This document shows, one piece after another, positions 44,823 to 53,622 of a DNA stretch of 64,000 nucleotides. The notes beneath the pieces were generated by a model that worked only from the letters and a program-made list of their open reading frames with translations, had not been told where the DNA came from and did no database searches. The translations under genes were made by a program, and so were the position numbers. This DNA is from Paraburkholderia humisilvae (GTDB lineage: Bacteria; Pseudomonadota; Gammaproteobacteria; Burkholderiales; Burkholderiaceae): NCBI RefSeq assembly GCF_902859855.1, contig NZ_CADIKH010000018.1:104583-168582 (forward strand), given 5' to 3'. Numbering within the stretch: the stretch's first letter is position 1; the number at the start of each line of letters is the position of its first letter.

Positions 44823-46136
44823 TTATCGAATTCGCACGCAGTGCGATGCATCGCTGTTGCCAGCTCGAGCGACCACGCGCTGGCGCACATGCAGATACAG
44901 CAGCGCGCAGCCCGTAATCGCAAGCGGCCACAACAGATACCAACCGGTCGCCGCGCACAGTGCTGCGACCGCGACGAGCGCAACGGTCGCGCAGCGGCGC
45001 GCCCAACTGCGCTTCGGCAGCAGTCGCAGCGCGGCCGCGGTGCCGAGCGCGTAAACCGTGACGAACGAACCCGTCGTCAGCAGGACGAGCGGCTTCGGAC
45101 CGAGCCCGGCGACCACATCGGCGCACAGTGAAACCATGGCCAGCCCGGCTACCACCAGCAGACTGCGGCGCGGCACAGCGCCCGCGCGGCTGCCTGCGGC
45201 GAGCCATGCCGGTAACGCACCATCGCGGCCGAGTGCTGCACCCAGTTTCGCGGCGCCCGCGAAGTAAGCGTTCATCGTGCCAAGCGTCAACAACAACGCC
45301 GCGCCGGCCGTGAGCACTTGTACCTTGCCGCCGAGCCCGGTTGCGAGCAGTTGCGCAAGCGGCGCGCTCGACTTGCCGGCTGCGGGGCCGAGCACCAGCA
45401 CGCTTGCGGCGGCGACACCCATGTACAGCACACCGACGACGCACACGGCAATGCCGGTCGCAAGCGGCAGATCCCGTGCCGGGCGACGGAACTCGGCCGC
45501 GAGATGCGTGATCGCTTCCCAGCCTGCGAAGCTCCAGACCAGCAGCGCCGCCGCGCGACCGACGGCGAGCCAGCCATGTGGCGCAAACGGCTGCGCATTC
45601 GCGGCGCGCGCATGAGGGGCCGACGCGATGATCGCCGCCAGCAGCAGCGCAACGAGCACAACCGCGAGCATCAGCTGCAAACGCCCGGACACGGCGACGC
45701 CGAACGCATTGCTGACAGTGACGATCAACATCAGCGCGAGTGCCGTACTGATTACCGTCACCTGTCCGCCGCCGAACGCCGCGGCCACATAAGCGCCACC
45801 GAACATTGCCGCAGCGGGCGCACCGGCAGGCACCGCGAAGTAGAAGCACCAGCCGATCACCGCGGCGGCGCGCGGGCCGAACGCATTGCGCACATAGGTC
45901 GACACGCCGCCCGCGTCGGGGTAGCGCGCGCCGAGCGCGGCGAACGTCGCGGCAAGCGGCACCGACAGCAACACGAGCGCGGCCCATGCGACAAGCGACG
46001 CGGGCCCGGCCACATCGGCGGCCAGTGCGGGCAGTGCGATCACGCCGGTGCCGAGCACGGCGCCGACATAGAGCGCCGCGCCTTGCATCACGCTCAGGCG
46101 GCCCGCTCCCGCATAGGGCACCGATGGCGCGCTCAT
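44823..46136 (-). CDS. APC superfamily amino-acid permease, YjeH-like
   Basis: Inner-membrane transporter, 437 residues with about 12 hydrophobic spans. GAVLGTGVIALPALAADVAGPASLVAW in the first span closely follows E. coli YjeH (LGTGVFAVPALAALVAG), an exporter of L-methionine and branched-chain amino acids. SFAGWEAITHLAAEFRRPARDLPLATGI matches it as well. A similar export role is likely but not certain. The start overlaps the end of the monooxygenase gene by 4 bases (ATGA), so the two form an operon. The C terminus ends in a short basic tail. Confidence 0.87.
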   Translation of the reverse strand: MSAPSVPYAGAGRLSVMQGAALYVGAVLGTGVIALPALAADVAGPASLVAWAALVLLSVPLAATFAALGARYPDAGGVSTYVRNAFGPRAAAVIGWCFYFAVPAGAPAAAMFGGAYVAAAFGGGQVTVISTALALMLIVTVSNAFGVAVSGRLQLMLAVVLVALLLAAIIASAPHARAANAQPFAPHGWLAVGRAAALLVWSFAGWEAITHLAAEFRRPARDLPLATGIAVCVVGVLYMGVAAASVLVLGPAAGKSSAPLAQLLATGLGGKVQVLTAGAALLLTLGTMNAYFAGAAKLGAALGRDGALPAWLAAGSRAGAVPRRSLLVVAGLAMVSLCADVVAGLGPKPLVLLTTGSFVTVYALGTAAALRLLPKRSWARRCATVALVAVAALCAATGWYLLWPLAITGCALLYLHVRQRVVARAGNSDASHCVRIR

Positions 46137-46456
46137 TCCTGTAACGCTCCATGCTTGCGATCCGCACGCACCGCCTGCCAGATCGTGACTTCACGCGGCT
46201 TCGCCAGCAGCTCGGGTAGCGCCTCGTGATAAGCCTGGCGGTACGGACGATTCAACTGCTCCTCCAGCACGTCGTCGTGGCTTTCCCACGTTTCGTAGAG
46301 CATCAGCCGATGCGGACAATCCGGATCGCGATGCAGCATCGCTTGATGGAAGTTCGGCTCGTCGCGCATTGCGTCGAGCACGCCGTTCAGCAGGCTCATA
46401 AAACGATCGAGCTTGTCCGGGACGACCTGAAAACGAATCACGTAAGTCACTGACAT
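46133..46456 (-). CDS. Antibiotic biosynthesis monooxygenase (ABM) domain protein
   Basis: A 107-residue ferredoxin-like ABM protein, similar to the small quinol monooxygenases (YgiN type). It opens with TYVIRFQVVPDKLDRFMSLLNGVLDAM and has the family core PNFHQAMLHRDPDCPHRLMLYETWESHDDVLEEQLNRPYRQAYHEALPELL. Such proteins act as dimers; the substrate is not known. It is the first gene of a two-gene operon with the permease, divergent from the WYL regulator across 111 bases, which suggests that regulator may control it. Confidence 0.88.
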   Translation of the reverse strand: MSVTYVIRFQVVPDKLDRFMSLLNGVLDAMRDEPNFHQAMLHRDPDCPHRLMLYETWESHDDVLEEQLNRPYRQAYHEALPELLAKPREVTIWQAVRADRKHGALQE

Positions 46457-46567
46457 GCCACAACTCCTTAACAGTGCAAAAGGGCAGATGCCAACGCGCG
46501 TTCATGTCACCCGTTATACTCGTCAATAGCTGACAACCGATGTCAGGAATTTTTTAGGAGGCCGCAA

Positions 46568-47548
46568 TTGCGCCCAAGCCGGCTCGTGTCGATGCTGCTG
46601 TTGCTTCAGGTCAAAGGCCGCGTGACCGCGCAGTCGCTGGCCGAAGAATTCGACGTGTCGGTGCGCACGGTGTACCGCGATATCGATCAACTGAGTTCGG
46701 CGGGTGTGCCGGTCTATGCGGACCGCGGGCCGGGCGGCGGATTCGCGCTGCTCGATGGCTACCGCGCGCGGCTGACCGGCATCACGAAGGCGGAGGCCGA
46801 GACGCTGTCGATTGCGGGTCTCGGCGGCGCCGCGACCGATCTCGGGTTGTCCGAGCAATTGCGAGCGGCGCAGCTGAAGCTGGTCACGGCGCTGCCCGAT
46901 GCGGCGCCCGATGCGTCGCGGATCGGCTCGCGGCTACATATCGACCCGGTCGGGTGGTACAGGCGACCCGCGCAAGTGCCTCATCTGACGCTTCTGGCGG
47001 GCGCGGTGTGGAACCAGAAGCGGATCGCGATGCAATATCAGAGCCGGGCATCGCCGAACCCGGGCGACGGCGAGACGGAACGCGAACGGGTTCGTGAGCC
47101 GCTGGGTCTGGTGCTGAAGGCTGGCGACTGGTATCTGGTTGCGCGGGCACGCACGCAGCTACGCATCTACAAGGTCGCCAACATCACGCATCTGAACGTG
47201 CTCGACGAGACCTTCGAGCGGCCGGCCGGGTTCGATTTGCGCACCGAATGGGCTGGCTCGGTCGCGGCGTTTGAAAAGAGTCTGCTGAAGCACGTGGCGC
47301 GTCTTCGGTTGACGCAGGAGGGCATGCTGCGGCTCGCCCGGCTCGGCGCCGCGGCCGTCGAGCAGGCGCAAAGCATGCCGCCGGACGACGCAGGCTGGCA
47401 GGAAGTCACGCTGCCCGTCGAGCAACTCGACTATGCGGCCGAGCAACTGCTCGGCTTTGCCGATCACGTCGAAGTGCTCGATCCGCCGGAACTGCGCGTG
47501 CGGCTAAGGCGCCTCGCGCACCGTATCGCGACGCTCAACGCCGGTTGA
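46568..47548 (+). CDS. YafY-type WYL domain transcriptional regulator
   Basis: A 326-residue regulator: N-terminal HTH_11 (RLVSMLLLLQVKGRVTAQSLAEEFDVSVRTVYRDIDQLSSAGVPVYADRG, 5-55), a WYL domain in the middle (LGLVLKAGDWYLVARARTQLRIYKVANI), and a C-terminal extension (about 225-326). Proteins of this type sense small molecules or nucleic acids. The start codon is TTG at 46568: AGGAGG lies 6 bases upstream and no ATG is available near the domain start. It is divergent from the ABM-permease operon. Confidence 0.92.
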   Translation: MRPSRLVSMLLLLQVKGRVTAQSLAEEFDVSVRTVYRDIDQLSSAGVPVYADRGPGGGFALLDGYRARLTGITKAEAETLSIAGLGGAATDLGLSEQLRAAQLKLVTALPDAAPDASRIGSRLHIDPVGWYRRPAQVPHLTLLAGAVWNQKRIAMQYQSRASPNPGDGETERERVREPLGLVLKAGDWYLVARARTQLRIYKVANITHLNVLDETFERPAGFDLRTEWAGSVAAFEKSLLKHVARLRLTQEGMLRLARLGAAAVEQAQSMPPDDAGWQEVTLPVEQLDYAAEQLLGFADHVEVLDPPELRVRLRRLAHRIATLNAG

Positions 47549-47712
47549 GCAGCGCGCGCGGCGGCGCTCCGGCATGCGTGATACGTCTCTTTTCTGCCAA
47601 CCGAACTGTGATTCAAGCCAATCCGACAAAGTGTGCGTCCCAGCGCGACACGGGTCCTGTAAGGTGGATTGTGTACAGCCGCGCAGACGCGCGGCGGCGT
47701 TTCGGAGGCATC

Positions 47713-47928
47713 ATGCAACTGCTTTTTCTGGCCATCGCGACCGTCGCGTTCGGCGCATGGACGACTTATCTTCTCGCCACCACCATCCCGCAGAAGCTGC
47801 TGGAACGTGCCGCGCGCCACGGGCGCTACGCGGATCTCGCTAGCACTGACGCTGCCGAAGCCGCTGAAGCCCAGCAAGTGGGACGCGGACGCCGCCGCTA
47901 CCGTCGCAGCAAACTGGCCGAGCAGTAA
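47713..47928 (+). CDS. Small membrane protein, 71 residues
   Basis: One N-terminal membrane span (LLFLAIATVAFGAWTTYLLATTI) and a charged cytoplasmic tail ending in an Arg-rich run (GRGRRRYRRSKLAEQ). The ATG at 47713 has CGGAGG just upstream (4 bases). No recognised family. It runs towards acoR, whose stop lies 43 bases beyond. Confidence 0.68.
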   Translation: MQLLFLAIATVAFGAWTTYLLATTIPQKLLERAARHGRYADLASTDAAEAAEAQQVGRGRRRYRRSKLAEQ

Positions 47929-47971
47929 GCAGCACGGCTAACGCAAGTACGACCTAGCGGTGAACAAACAG

Positions 47972-49942
47972 CTAGCCGCGATGCGGCCCAACTATGCCGA
48001 GCCTTGCAATGCGACGGTACAGCGTCGCGCGCGAAATACCGAGTTCCTGCGCCGCCGCGTTTGGGTGCCAGTGGTGCCGTGTCAATGCGTCGACAATTCT
48101 CGCGCGCTCGTCGCCGACATTCTCCAGCGACGGAATCGCCGCGTCACCGGGCGCCAGCACTGCGGCAACATCCGGCGACAGATGGCGCAATTCGACGCGC
48201 ACCGAATCGCACACCGCGCACGCATAGCGCAACACGTTGCGCAACTGACGGATATTGCCGGGCCAACGGAAGCCGCATAGCCGCTCGGCCAGACGCGGGT
48301 CGAGCGTGACCGCATGGCCGGCGCCTTGCGCTTCTTCTTCGAATACCTCGTGTACCACGTCCAGCACGTCCGCACGCTCGCGCAGCGGCGGCATATGCAG
48401 TGTCGCGCCGCTCAACCGGTAATACAGGTCTTCGCGGAACGCGCGTTCCGCGACCATGCGCGACAGATCGCGGTGCGTCGCGCAGATCACGTCGATATCG
48501 ACGCGCACCGGCGTGTCGCCGCCAAGCGGCATCACTTCCCCTTCGGCGAGCACGCGCAAAAGACGCGTCTGAAGGCTCAGCGGCATATCGCCGATCTCAT
48601 CGAGAAACAACGTACCGGTGTGCGCGAGCACAATCTTGCCGCGTGCACCGCGGCTACGCGCGCCGGTGAATGCGCCGGGCGCATAGCCGAACAGTTCGCT
48701 TTCGATCAGCGATTCCGGAATCGCCCCGCAATTGACGGCCACGAACGGTCGCGCTCGCCGTGTGCCCGCATCATGCAGCGCATGCGCAAACACTTCCTTG
48801 CCGACGCCCGTTTCACCCAGTATCAGAATCGGCAGCCGCTTGCCTGCGATGCGCAGCGCGACTTCCGCGTTGTGCGCGACGCGCGCGTCGCGGCTGCGCA
48901 GAAAGCGTCCGAGCGCGCCGACGTCGCGCTGCGCGTACGGGTCGGCGTGGCGGCCGGGATCGCGAGTGTCGGAGCCGGTTGCGCAGACTGACGAATGCAT
49001 CGCGCGTGACGGGCGCCGCAGCGGTTCGCGAATGCGCGCGTAGAGCAACGCGCCGCTCGCACGCAAACGCAGCGGCACGATCGTGTCGCCGCGCGCGACG
49101 TCATGCAAATGAAGCGCGGACGTATCGAAGATCTCGTCGACGTGCCGCGGACCGCTCAAGCCCGCGATGCATTCCTGCGCCTTACGATTCGACGCGGCGA
49201 TATTGCCGCATTCGTCGAACGCGATCAGCACTTCGGGCTGCGCCTCGACGAAGTTGCGGCTTTGATGGCCAAACAGCACCCAGTGCTGAGCGGTCTGGTT
49301 CAGGAAATAGCCGTCCTCGATTAACGCCGCGTTTTGCCGCACCAGTTGGAACACGAGCCGCTGGCTGTCGCGATTGTCCGGAGACTGAACCGCCGATGCA
49401 TCGAGCACGCCGATCAGTTCGCCGGTCGGCGCGAAAATCGGCGATGCGCTGCAGGTCAGCGTCGTGAAGGCCGCGCGAAAGTGGTCGATCTTGTGCACGG
49501 TGATCGGCGCGAGATCAGTCAGCACGTTCGCGACCGCGCACGTGCCTTCCTCCTGTTCCGACCAGCATGAACCGATGTAAAGCCCCGCGTGTTTGAAATG
49601 GCTGCGGCGGTCGCGATCGATCCGGTAGTCGATGGTCACGCCGTGCGCGTCGGTCAGCATCACGCAATAGTCGGCGACGCGAATCATCTCGTGCAGCCGC
49701 GCGAGGCACTGTCCCGACGCGCGTAGAAAGGCCTCCTCCTTGCCCTGCACCTCGCGCAATTCCGCAGACGTAAGCACCCGTGGTCCGATCACCGAGCCAG
49801 GGTCAAGCCGGTATTGCTCGTATGAGCGCTGCCACGACGACACGAGTCGTTGCGCATCGGGCGAACTGGCCGGCGCGGGCAGGCGTCCTTCGATAGCGCC
49901 ACGTACACGATCGATGTGCTGCGTTTGAGCGACGTAGGGCAT
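47972..49942 (-). CDS. acoR: Sigma-54-dependent activator of acetoin catabolism
   Basis: Enhancer-binding activator of sigma-54 promoters, 656 residues. N-terminal sensory part (about 60-330) with a GAF-like domain (YCVMLTDAHGVTIDYRIDRDRRSHFKHAGLYIGSCWSEQEEGTCAVAN). AAA+ domain about 355-580: Walker A ILGETGVGKEVFA, the sigma-54 contact loop GYAPGAFTGA, Walker B GTLFLDEIGDM. Fis-type HTH at the C terminus (NAAAQELGISRATLYRRIARLGI). The ATG at 49942 has GGGAG upstream. Divergent from acoXABC, with a -24/-12 promoter and palindromic sites between them, which fits AcoR. Confidence 0.93.
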   Translation of the reverse strand: MPYVAQTQHIDRVRGAIEGRLPAPASSPDAQRLVSSWQRSYEQYRLDPGSVIGPRVLTSAELREVQGKEEAFLRASGQCLARLHEMIRVADYCVMLTDAHGVTIDYRIDRDRRSHFKHAGLYIGSCWSEQEEGTCAVANVLTDLAPITVHKIDHFRAAFTTLTCSASPIFAPTGELIGVLDASAVQSPDNRDSQRLVFQLVRQNAALIEDGYFLNQTAQHWVLFGHQSRNFVEAQPEVLIAFDECGNIAASNRKAQECIAGLSGPRHVDEIFDTSALHLHDVARGDTIVPLRLRASGALLYARIREPLRRPSRAMHSSVCATGSDTRDPGRHADPYAQRDVGALGRFLRSRDARVAHNAEVALRIAGKRLPILILGETGVGKEVFAHALHDAGTRRARPFVAVNCGAIPESLIESELFGYAPGAFTGARSRGARGKIVLAHTGTLFLDEIGDMPLSLQTRLLRVLAEGEVMPLGGDTPVRVDIDVICATHRDLSRMVAERAFREDLYYRLSGATLHMPPLRERADVLDVVHEVFEEEAQGAGHAVTLDPRLAERLCGFRWPGNIRQLRNVLRYACAVCDSVRVELRHLSPDVAAVLAPGDAAIPSLENVGDERARIVDALTRHHWHPNAAAQELGISRATLYRRIARLGIVGPHRG

Positions 49943-50039
49943 GGCTCGGCTCCCGTCAGGCGGCGCACGCTGGAGTGGGAATTTCTTGTAGCACATCCGG
50001 GCCGTGCAATCACCCTCGCATTGCAGCACGCGCGACAGT

Positions 50040-50070
50040 TGAGACGATCGTCTCAGCGTCGCGTGAGACA
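50040..50070. promoter_or_regulatory. Palindromic upstream activator site, probable AcoR binding
   Basis: Perfect 16-bp palindrome TGAGACGATCGTCTCA (50040-50055), followed after 7 bases by GTGAGACA (50063-50070). A third copy, GCGTGAGACA, lies at 50161-50170. Repeated TGAGAC half-sites some 125-250 bases upstream of a sigma-54 promoter are the expected layout for an enhancer-binding protein; assignment to AcoR is inferred. Confidence 0.7.
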
Positions 50071-50288
50071 GCAGCGACATTGCGAATCCGGCCGGAAAGG
50101 CCCCCCGGTGTTGACGCCAGCGCTTATCGCAGATCGTTCGGAATACTTCGCGTGCGCGCTGCGTGAGACACCTGGGCGATCTTGCAGCGCGTCATGTCCC
50201 GTTTGCAAACCGCTTCATGCGCTCACGCGAATCGCTGCGAGCCTTGGCGGGTGCGGTTCAGCGCCTGTCGGACGACGCGCGGAATGTT

Positions 50289-50303
50289 TGGCATGGGTGT
50301 TGC
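50289..50303 (+). promoter_or_regulatory. Sigma-54 (-24/-12) promoter of acoX
   Basis: TGGCAT-N5-TTGC, one base from the consensus TGGCAC-N5-TTGC, with invariant GG and GC at exact spacing. It lies about 100 bases before the acoX start and downstream of the palindromic sites. Confidence 0.88.
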
Positions 50304-50405
50304 GGTAATGCGCTTCGTCAAAAACGACGCGACGCTTGATGCATCGCGCCGCACATCGCATGCATCGATAAGCAGCCGCCGCCACGCGGCTCAGGAGACA
50401 AGCCC

Positions 50406-51461
50406 TTGCCATCGCCTATCACCGTCGGCGTGATTGCGAACCCCGCATCCGGACGCGACATCCGCCGGCTCACGACGCACGCTTCCGTCTTCCCGACGGC
50501 CGAGAAGGCGAACATGGTCGTTCGTCTGCTGGCAGGGCTTGGCATGCTGGGCCACGGCCGCGTGCTGACGCTGCGCGACAAGACCGGTGTCGCCGCGCTG
50601 CTGCGCCGTGCGCTCGAGACGCACGCGGCGCTCGGCAACCCCGAGCATTGGCCCGATGTCGAGTTTCTCGATCTGCCGATCACCGACAGCGTTGCGGATA
50701 CGCACACGGGCGTCGCTCACATGGTGCATGCCGGTGTCGATCTGATCGCGGTGCTCGGCGGCGACGGCACGCATCGCGCGGTGGCCGCGCATTGCGGCAG
50801 TGTGCCGCTGCTGACGCTATCGACCGGCACCAACAACGCGTTCCCCGAGATGCGCGAAGCAACGGTCGCCGGCCTTGCCGGTGCGCTGGTCGCTGCCGGC
50901 GTCGTGCCGCCCGACGTCGCGTTGACGCGCAACAAGCGGCTGATCGTGCGTTGCGTCGCCGGACCGAATCGCGGCCGCGAAGAAATTGCGCTGGTCGACG
51001 TTTGCGTGAGCCGGCAGCGTTTCATCGGTGCGCGCGCGGTGTCTGAGCCGGCCGATATCGAATCGCTGTTTCTCACGTTCGCGTCGCCCGACGGCATCGG
51101 ACTGTCGTCGATCGGCGGCGCATGGGCGCCGGTCGAACGCAGTGCGTCGCACGGCTTGCATCTGACTTTCGCGCGTAACGGGGAAGCCGGCGTGCCGGTC
51201 TTTGCGCCGCTCGCGCCGGGCCGCGTCGAGCAGGTGACGATGCGCACCTGCGAACGGCTCGAAATCGGCGAATGGCTGCCACTCGACGCGGGACGCGGCA
51301 CGCTCGCGTTCGACGGTGAACGTGAAATCGAAATAGAGCGCGACGACCGCTATGAGATCGCGCTGGATTGGGCCGGGCCGTTGACGGTCGACGTGGGCCG
51401 CACGCTGCGCTTCTCGGCGTCGCGGCAATTGATGCGCGAGATGGCCGCGCAGCGCGGATAA
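50406..51461 (+). CDS. acoX: AcoX, ATP-NAD kinase-like protein of the acetoin operon
   Basis: A 351-residue protein of the acetoin cluster; its biochemical role is unknown. The NAD-kinase fold signature VLGGDGTHRAVA (near 118-129) and the second motif LSTGTNNAFPEM are present, along with the N-terminal GVIANPASGRDIR. The start codon is TTG at 50406, with AGGAG 8 bases upstream. It leads the rightward operon acoX-A-B-C-lipA, 116 bases before acoA. Confidence 0.92.
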   Translation: MPSPITVGVIANPASGRDIRRLTTHASVFPTAEKANMVVRLLAGLGMLGHGRVLTLRDKTGVAALLRRALETHAALGNPEHWPDVEFLDLPITDSVADTHTGVAHMVHAGVDLIAVLGGDGTHRAVAAHCGSVPLLTLSTGTNNAFPEMREATVAGLAGALVAAGVVPPDVALTRNKRLIVRCVAGPNRGREEIALVDVCVSRQRFIGARAVSEPADIESLFLTFASPDGIGLSSIGGAWAPVERSASHGLHLTFARNGEAGVPVFAPLAPGRVEQVTMRTCERLEIGEWLPLDAGRGTLAFDGEREIEIERDDRYEIALDWAGPLTVDVGRTLRFSASRQLMREMAAQRG

Positions 51462-51577
51462 CGGACGCGGTGCATGCCGCTTCTGCTCACGCGGTGCCGG
51501 CCGCCGTTCTTCGCGTCGTTTTGCACCCGCTCGCATAGGGTCGGCGATCGGTATGACCAATGGAAAGGAGACACACC

Positions 51578-52561
51578 ATGTCTGTTTCGAGTCAGTTGAG
51601 CAAGGACAAGCTACTGGACGCGTATCGGCTGATGCGCACGATCCGCGAGTTCGAGGAGCGGCTGCACGTCGAGTTCGCGACCGGCGAGATTCCGGGCTTC
51701 GTGCACCTGTACGCGGGCGAGGAGGCGTCCGCGGTCGGCACGATGCTGCATCTGAACGACGCCGACTATGTCGCGACCACGCACCGTGGCCATGGCCATT
51801 GCATTGCGAAGGGCGTCGATGTGCGCGGCATGATGGCGGAAATCTACGGTCGCAAAACAGGCGTGTGCCGCGGCAAGGGCGGCTCGATGCATATCGCGGA
51901 TCTGTCGAAGGGGATGCTCGGCGCGAACGGCATTGTCGGCGCGGGCGGCCCGCTTGTGTGCGGCGCCGCGCTTGCGGCGAAGTACAAAAAGAACGGTGGC
52001 GTCGGTGTGTGCTTCTTCGGCGACGGCGCGTCGAATCAGGGCGTGATTTTCGAATCGATGAACCTCGCGTCGATCTGGCGCCTGCCCGCGATCTTTATCG
52101 CGGAGAACAACGGCTATGCGGAGTCGACATCGTCGTCGTGGGCGGTCGCGTCGGACAACATTGCAGACCGTGCGAGCGGTTTCGGCATGCCGGGCGTGAT
52201 TGTCGACGGTTTCGATTTCTTCGCGGTGCACGAAGCGGTCGGCGAAGCGATCGAGCGCGCGCGTCATGGCGGTGGACCGACGCTGATCGAAATGAAGCTG
52301 TCGCGCTACTTCGGCCACTTCGAAGGCGATGCGCAAACCTATCGCGCGCCGGGCGAAGTGCAGAAACTGCGCGACGAGAAGGATTGCCTGAAGCGCTTCG
52401 AAGAGCGTGTCGTGCGGGCGGAGATGTTAAGCATGGCGCAACTGCGCGATCTCGACGGACAAGTGAAGCAGTTGATTGACGGCGCGGTGAGCGACGCGAA
52501 GGCGGCCCCATTTCCGGGCGCCGAAGATCTGCTGACCGACGTGTACGTGTCGTACCCGTAA
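51578..52561 (+). CDS. acoA: Acetoin dehydrogenase E1, alpha subunit
   Basis: Thiamin-diphosphate-dependent E1 subunit that with AcoB cleaves acetoin, passing the hydroxyethyl/acetyl unit to lipoyl-AcoC. 327 residues. The ThDP motif GDGASNQGVIFESMNLASIW...ENNGYAE (GDG...NN) and the E1-alpha stretch HRGHGHCIAKGVDVRGMMAEIYGRKTGVCRGKGGSMHIAD are diagnostic. The ATG at 51578 follows AAAGGAG with 7 bases between. Confidence 0.95.
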   Translation: MSVSSQLSKDKLLDAYRLMRTIREFEERLHVEFATGEIPGFVHLYAGEEASAVGTMLHLNDADYVATTHRGHGHCIAKGVDVRGMMAEIYGRKTGVCRGKGGSMHIADLSKGMLGANGIVGAGGPLVCGAALAAKYKKNGGVGVCFFGDGASNQGVIFESMNLASIWRLPAIFIAENNGYAESTSSSWAVASDNIADRASGFGMPGVIVDGFDFFAVHEAVGEAIERARHGGGPTLIEMKLSRYFGHFEGDAQTYRAPGEVQKLRDEKDCLKRFEERVVRAEMLSMAQLRDLDGQVKQLIDGAVSDAKAAPFPGAEDLLTDVYVSYP

Positions 52562-52602
52562 CGCGCGAACGGCCCTGACAGCACTGCACTTAGGAGACAG
52601 AC

Positions 52603-53607
52603 ATGGCACGCAGGATCAGCTATTCACAGGCAATCAACGAGGCTTTGAGCCAGGAGATGGCGCGCGATGAAAGCGTCATCGTGATGGGTGAGGACAACGC
52701 GGGCGGCGAAGGCGCGCCCGGCGAGCACGATGCATGGGGCGGCGTGCTCGGCGTAACGAAGGGGCTTTATCACAAGTACCCGGGGCGCGTGCTCGACACG
52801 CCGCTGTCGGAAGGCGGCTTTATCGGCGCGGCAGTCGGTGCGGCGGCCTGCGGGATGCGGCCGGTCGCGGAACTGATGTTCATCGACTTCATGGGCGTTT
52901 GCTTCGATCAGATCTTCAATCAGGCCGCGAAATTCCGCTATATGTTCGGCGGCAAGGCGGTCACGCCGGTCGTGATCCGCACGATGCAGGGCGCGGGCTT
53001 GCGCGCAGCGGCCCAGCACTCGCAGATGCTGACTTCGCTCTTTACGCACGTGCCGGGGCTGAAGGTGGTTTGTCCGTCAACGCCGTATGACGCGAAAGGC
53101 CTGATGATCCAGGCGATCCGCGATAACGACCCGGTTATTTTCTGTGAGCACAAGCTGCTGTACGGGCGCGAGGGCGACGTGCCCGAAGAGCTGTATTCGA
53201 TTCCGTTCGGCGAAGCGAACATCGTGCGCGAAGGCGACGACGCAACAATCGTCACGTATGGCCGCATGGTGCACTTCGCGACCGATGCCGCCGACCAGCT
53301 CGCGAAAGACGGCGTCCACGTCGAGATAATCGATTTGCGCACGACGTCGCCGCTCGACGAAGACACGATCCTCGAAAGCGCGGAGAAGACCGGTCGCGTG
53401 ATTGTCGTCGACGAGGCGAATCCGCGCTGCTCGATTGCCACCGATATTGCCGCGCTCGTCGCGCAGAAGGCATTTCATGCGCTGCAGGCGCCGATCGAGC
53501 TTGTCACCGCGCCGCACACGCCCACGCCGTTCGCAAGCGTGCTCGAAGATCTGTATATCCCGTCGGCGGACAAGATCGCCGCCGCGGTCATTAAGGCACG
53601 CAACTGA
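52603..53607 (+). CDS. acoB: Acetoin dehydrogenase E1, beta subunit
   Basis: Partner of AcoA, 334 residues. Typical E1-beta motifs: SYSQAINEALSQEMARDESVIVMGEDN, RVLDTPLSEGGFIGAAVGAAACGMRPVAELMFIDF, YMFGGKAVTPVVIRTMQGAGLRAAAQHSQML and the transketolase C-terminal domain IVTYGRMVHFATDAADQLA...EIIDLRTTSPLDEDTI. GAGACAGAC precedes the ATG. It follows acoA by 41 bases and is separated from acoC by only 15 bases. Confidence 0.96.
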   Translation: MARRISYSQAINEALSQEMARDESVIVMGEDNAGGEGAPGEHDAWGGVLGVTKGLYHKYPGRVLDTPLSEGGFIGAAVGAAACGMRPVAELMFIDFMGVCFDQIFNQAAKFRYMFGGKAVTPVVIRTMQGAGLRAAAQHSQMLTSLFTHVPGLKVVCPSTPYDAKGLMIQAIRDNDPVIFCEHKLLYGREGDVPEELYSIPFGEANIVREGDDATIVTYGRMVHFATDAADQLAKDGVHVEIIDLRTTSPLDEDTILESAEKTGRVIVVDEANPRCSIATDIAALVAQKAFHALQAPIELVTAPHTPTPFASVLEDLYIPSADKIAAAVIKARN

Positions 53608-53622
53608 ACGAGGAACCGAGCC

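Larger units (their letters stand above)
49943..50405. other. Control region between acoR and the acoXABC-lipA operon
   Basis: 463 bases without a gene. It contains the TGAGACGATCGTCTCA palindrome, two further GTGAGACA copies, and the sigma-54 promoter, all listed separately. No other gene-like frame was seen. Confidence 0.65.
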
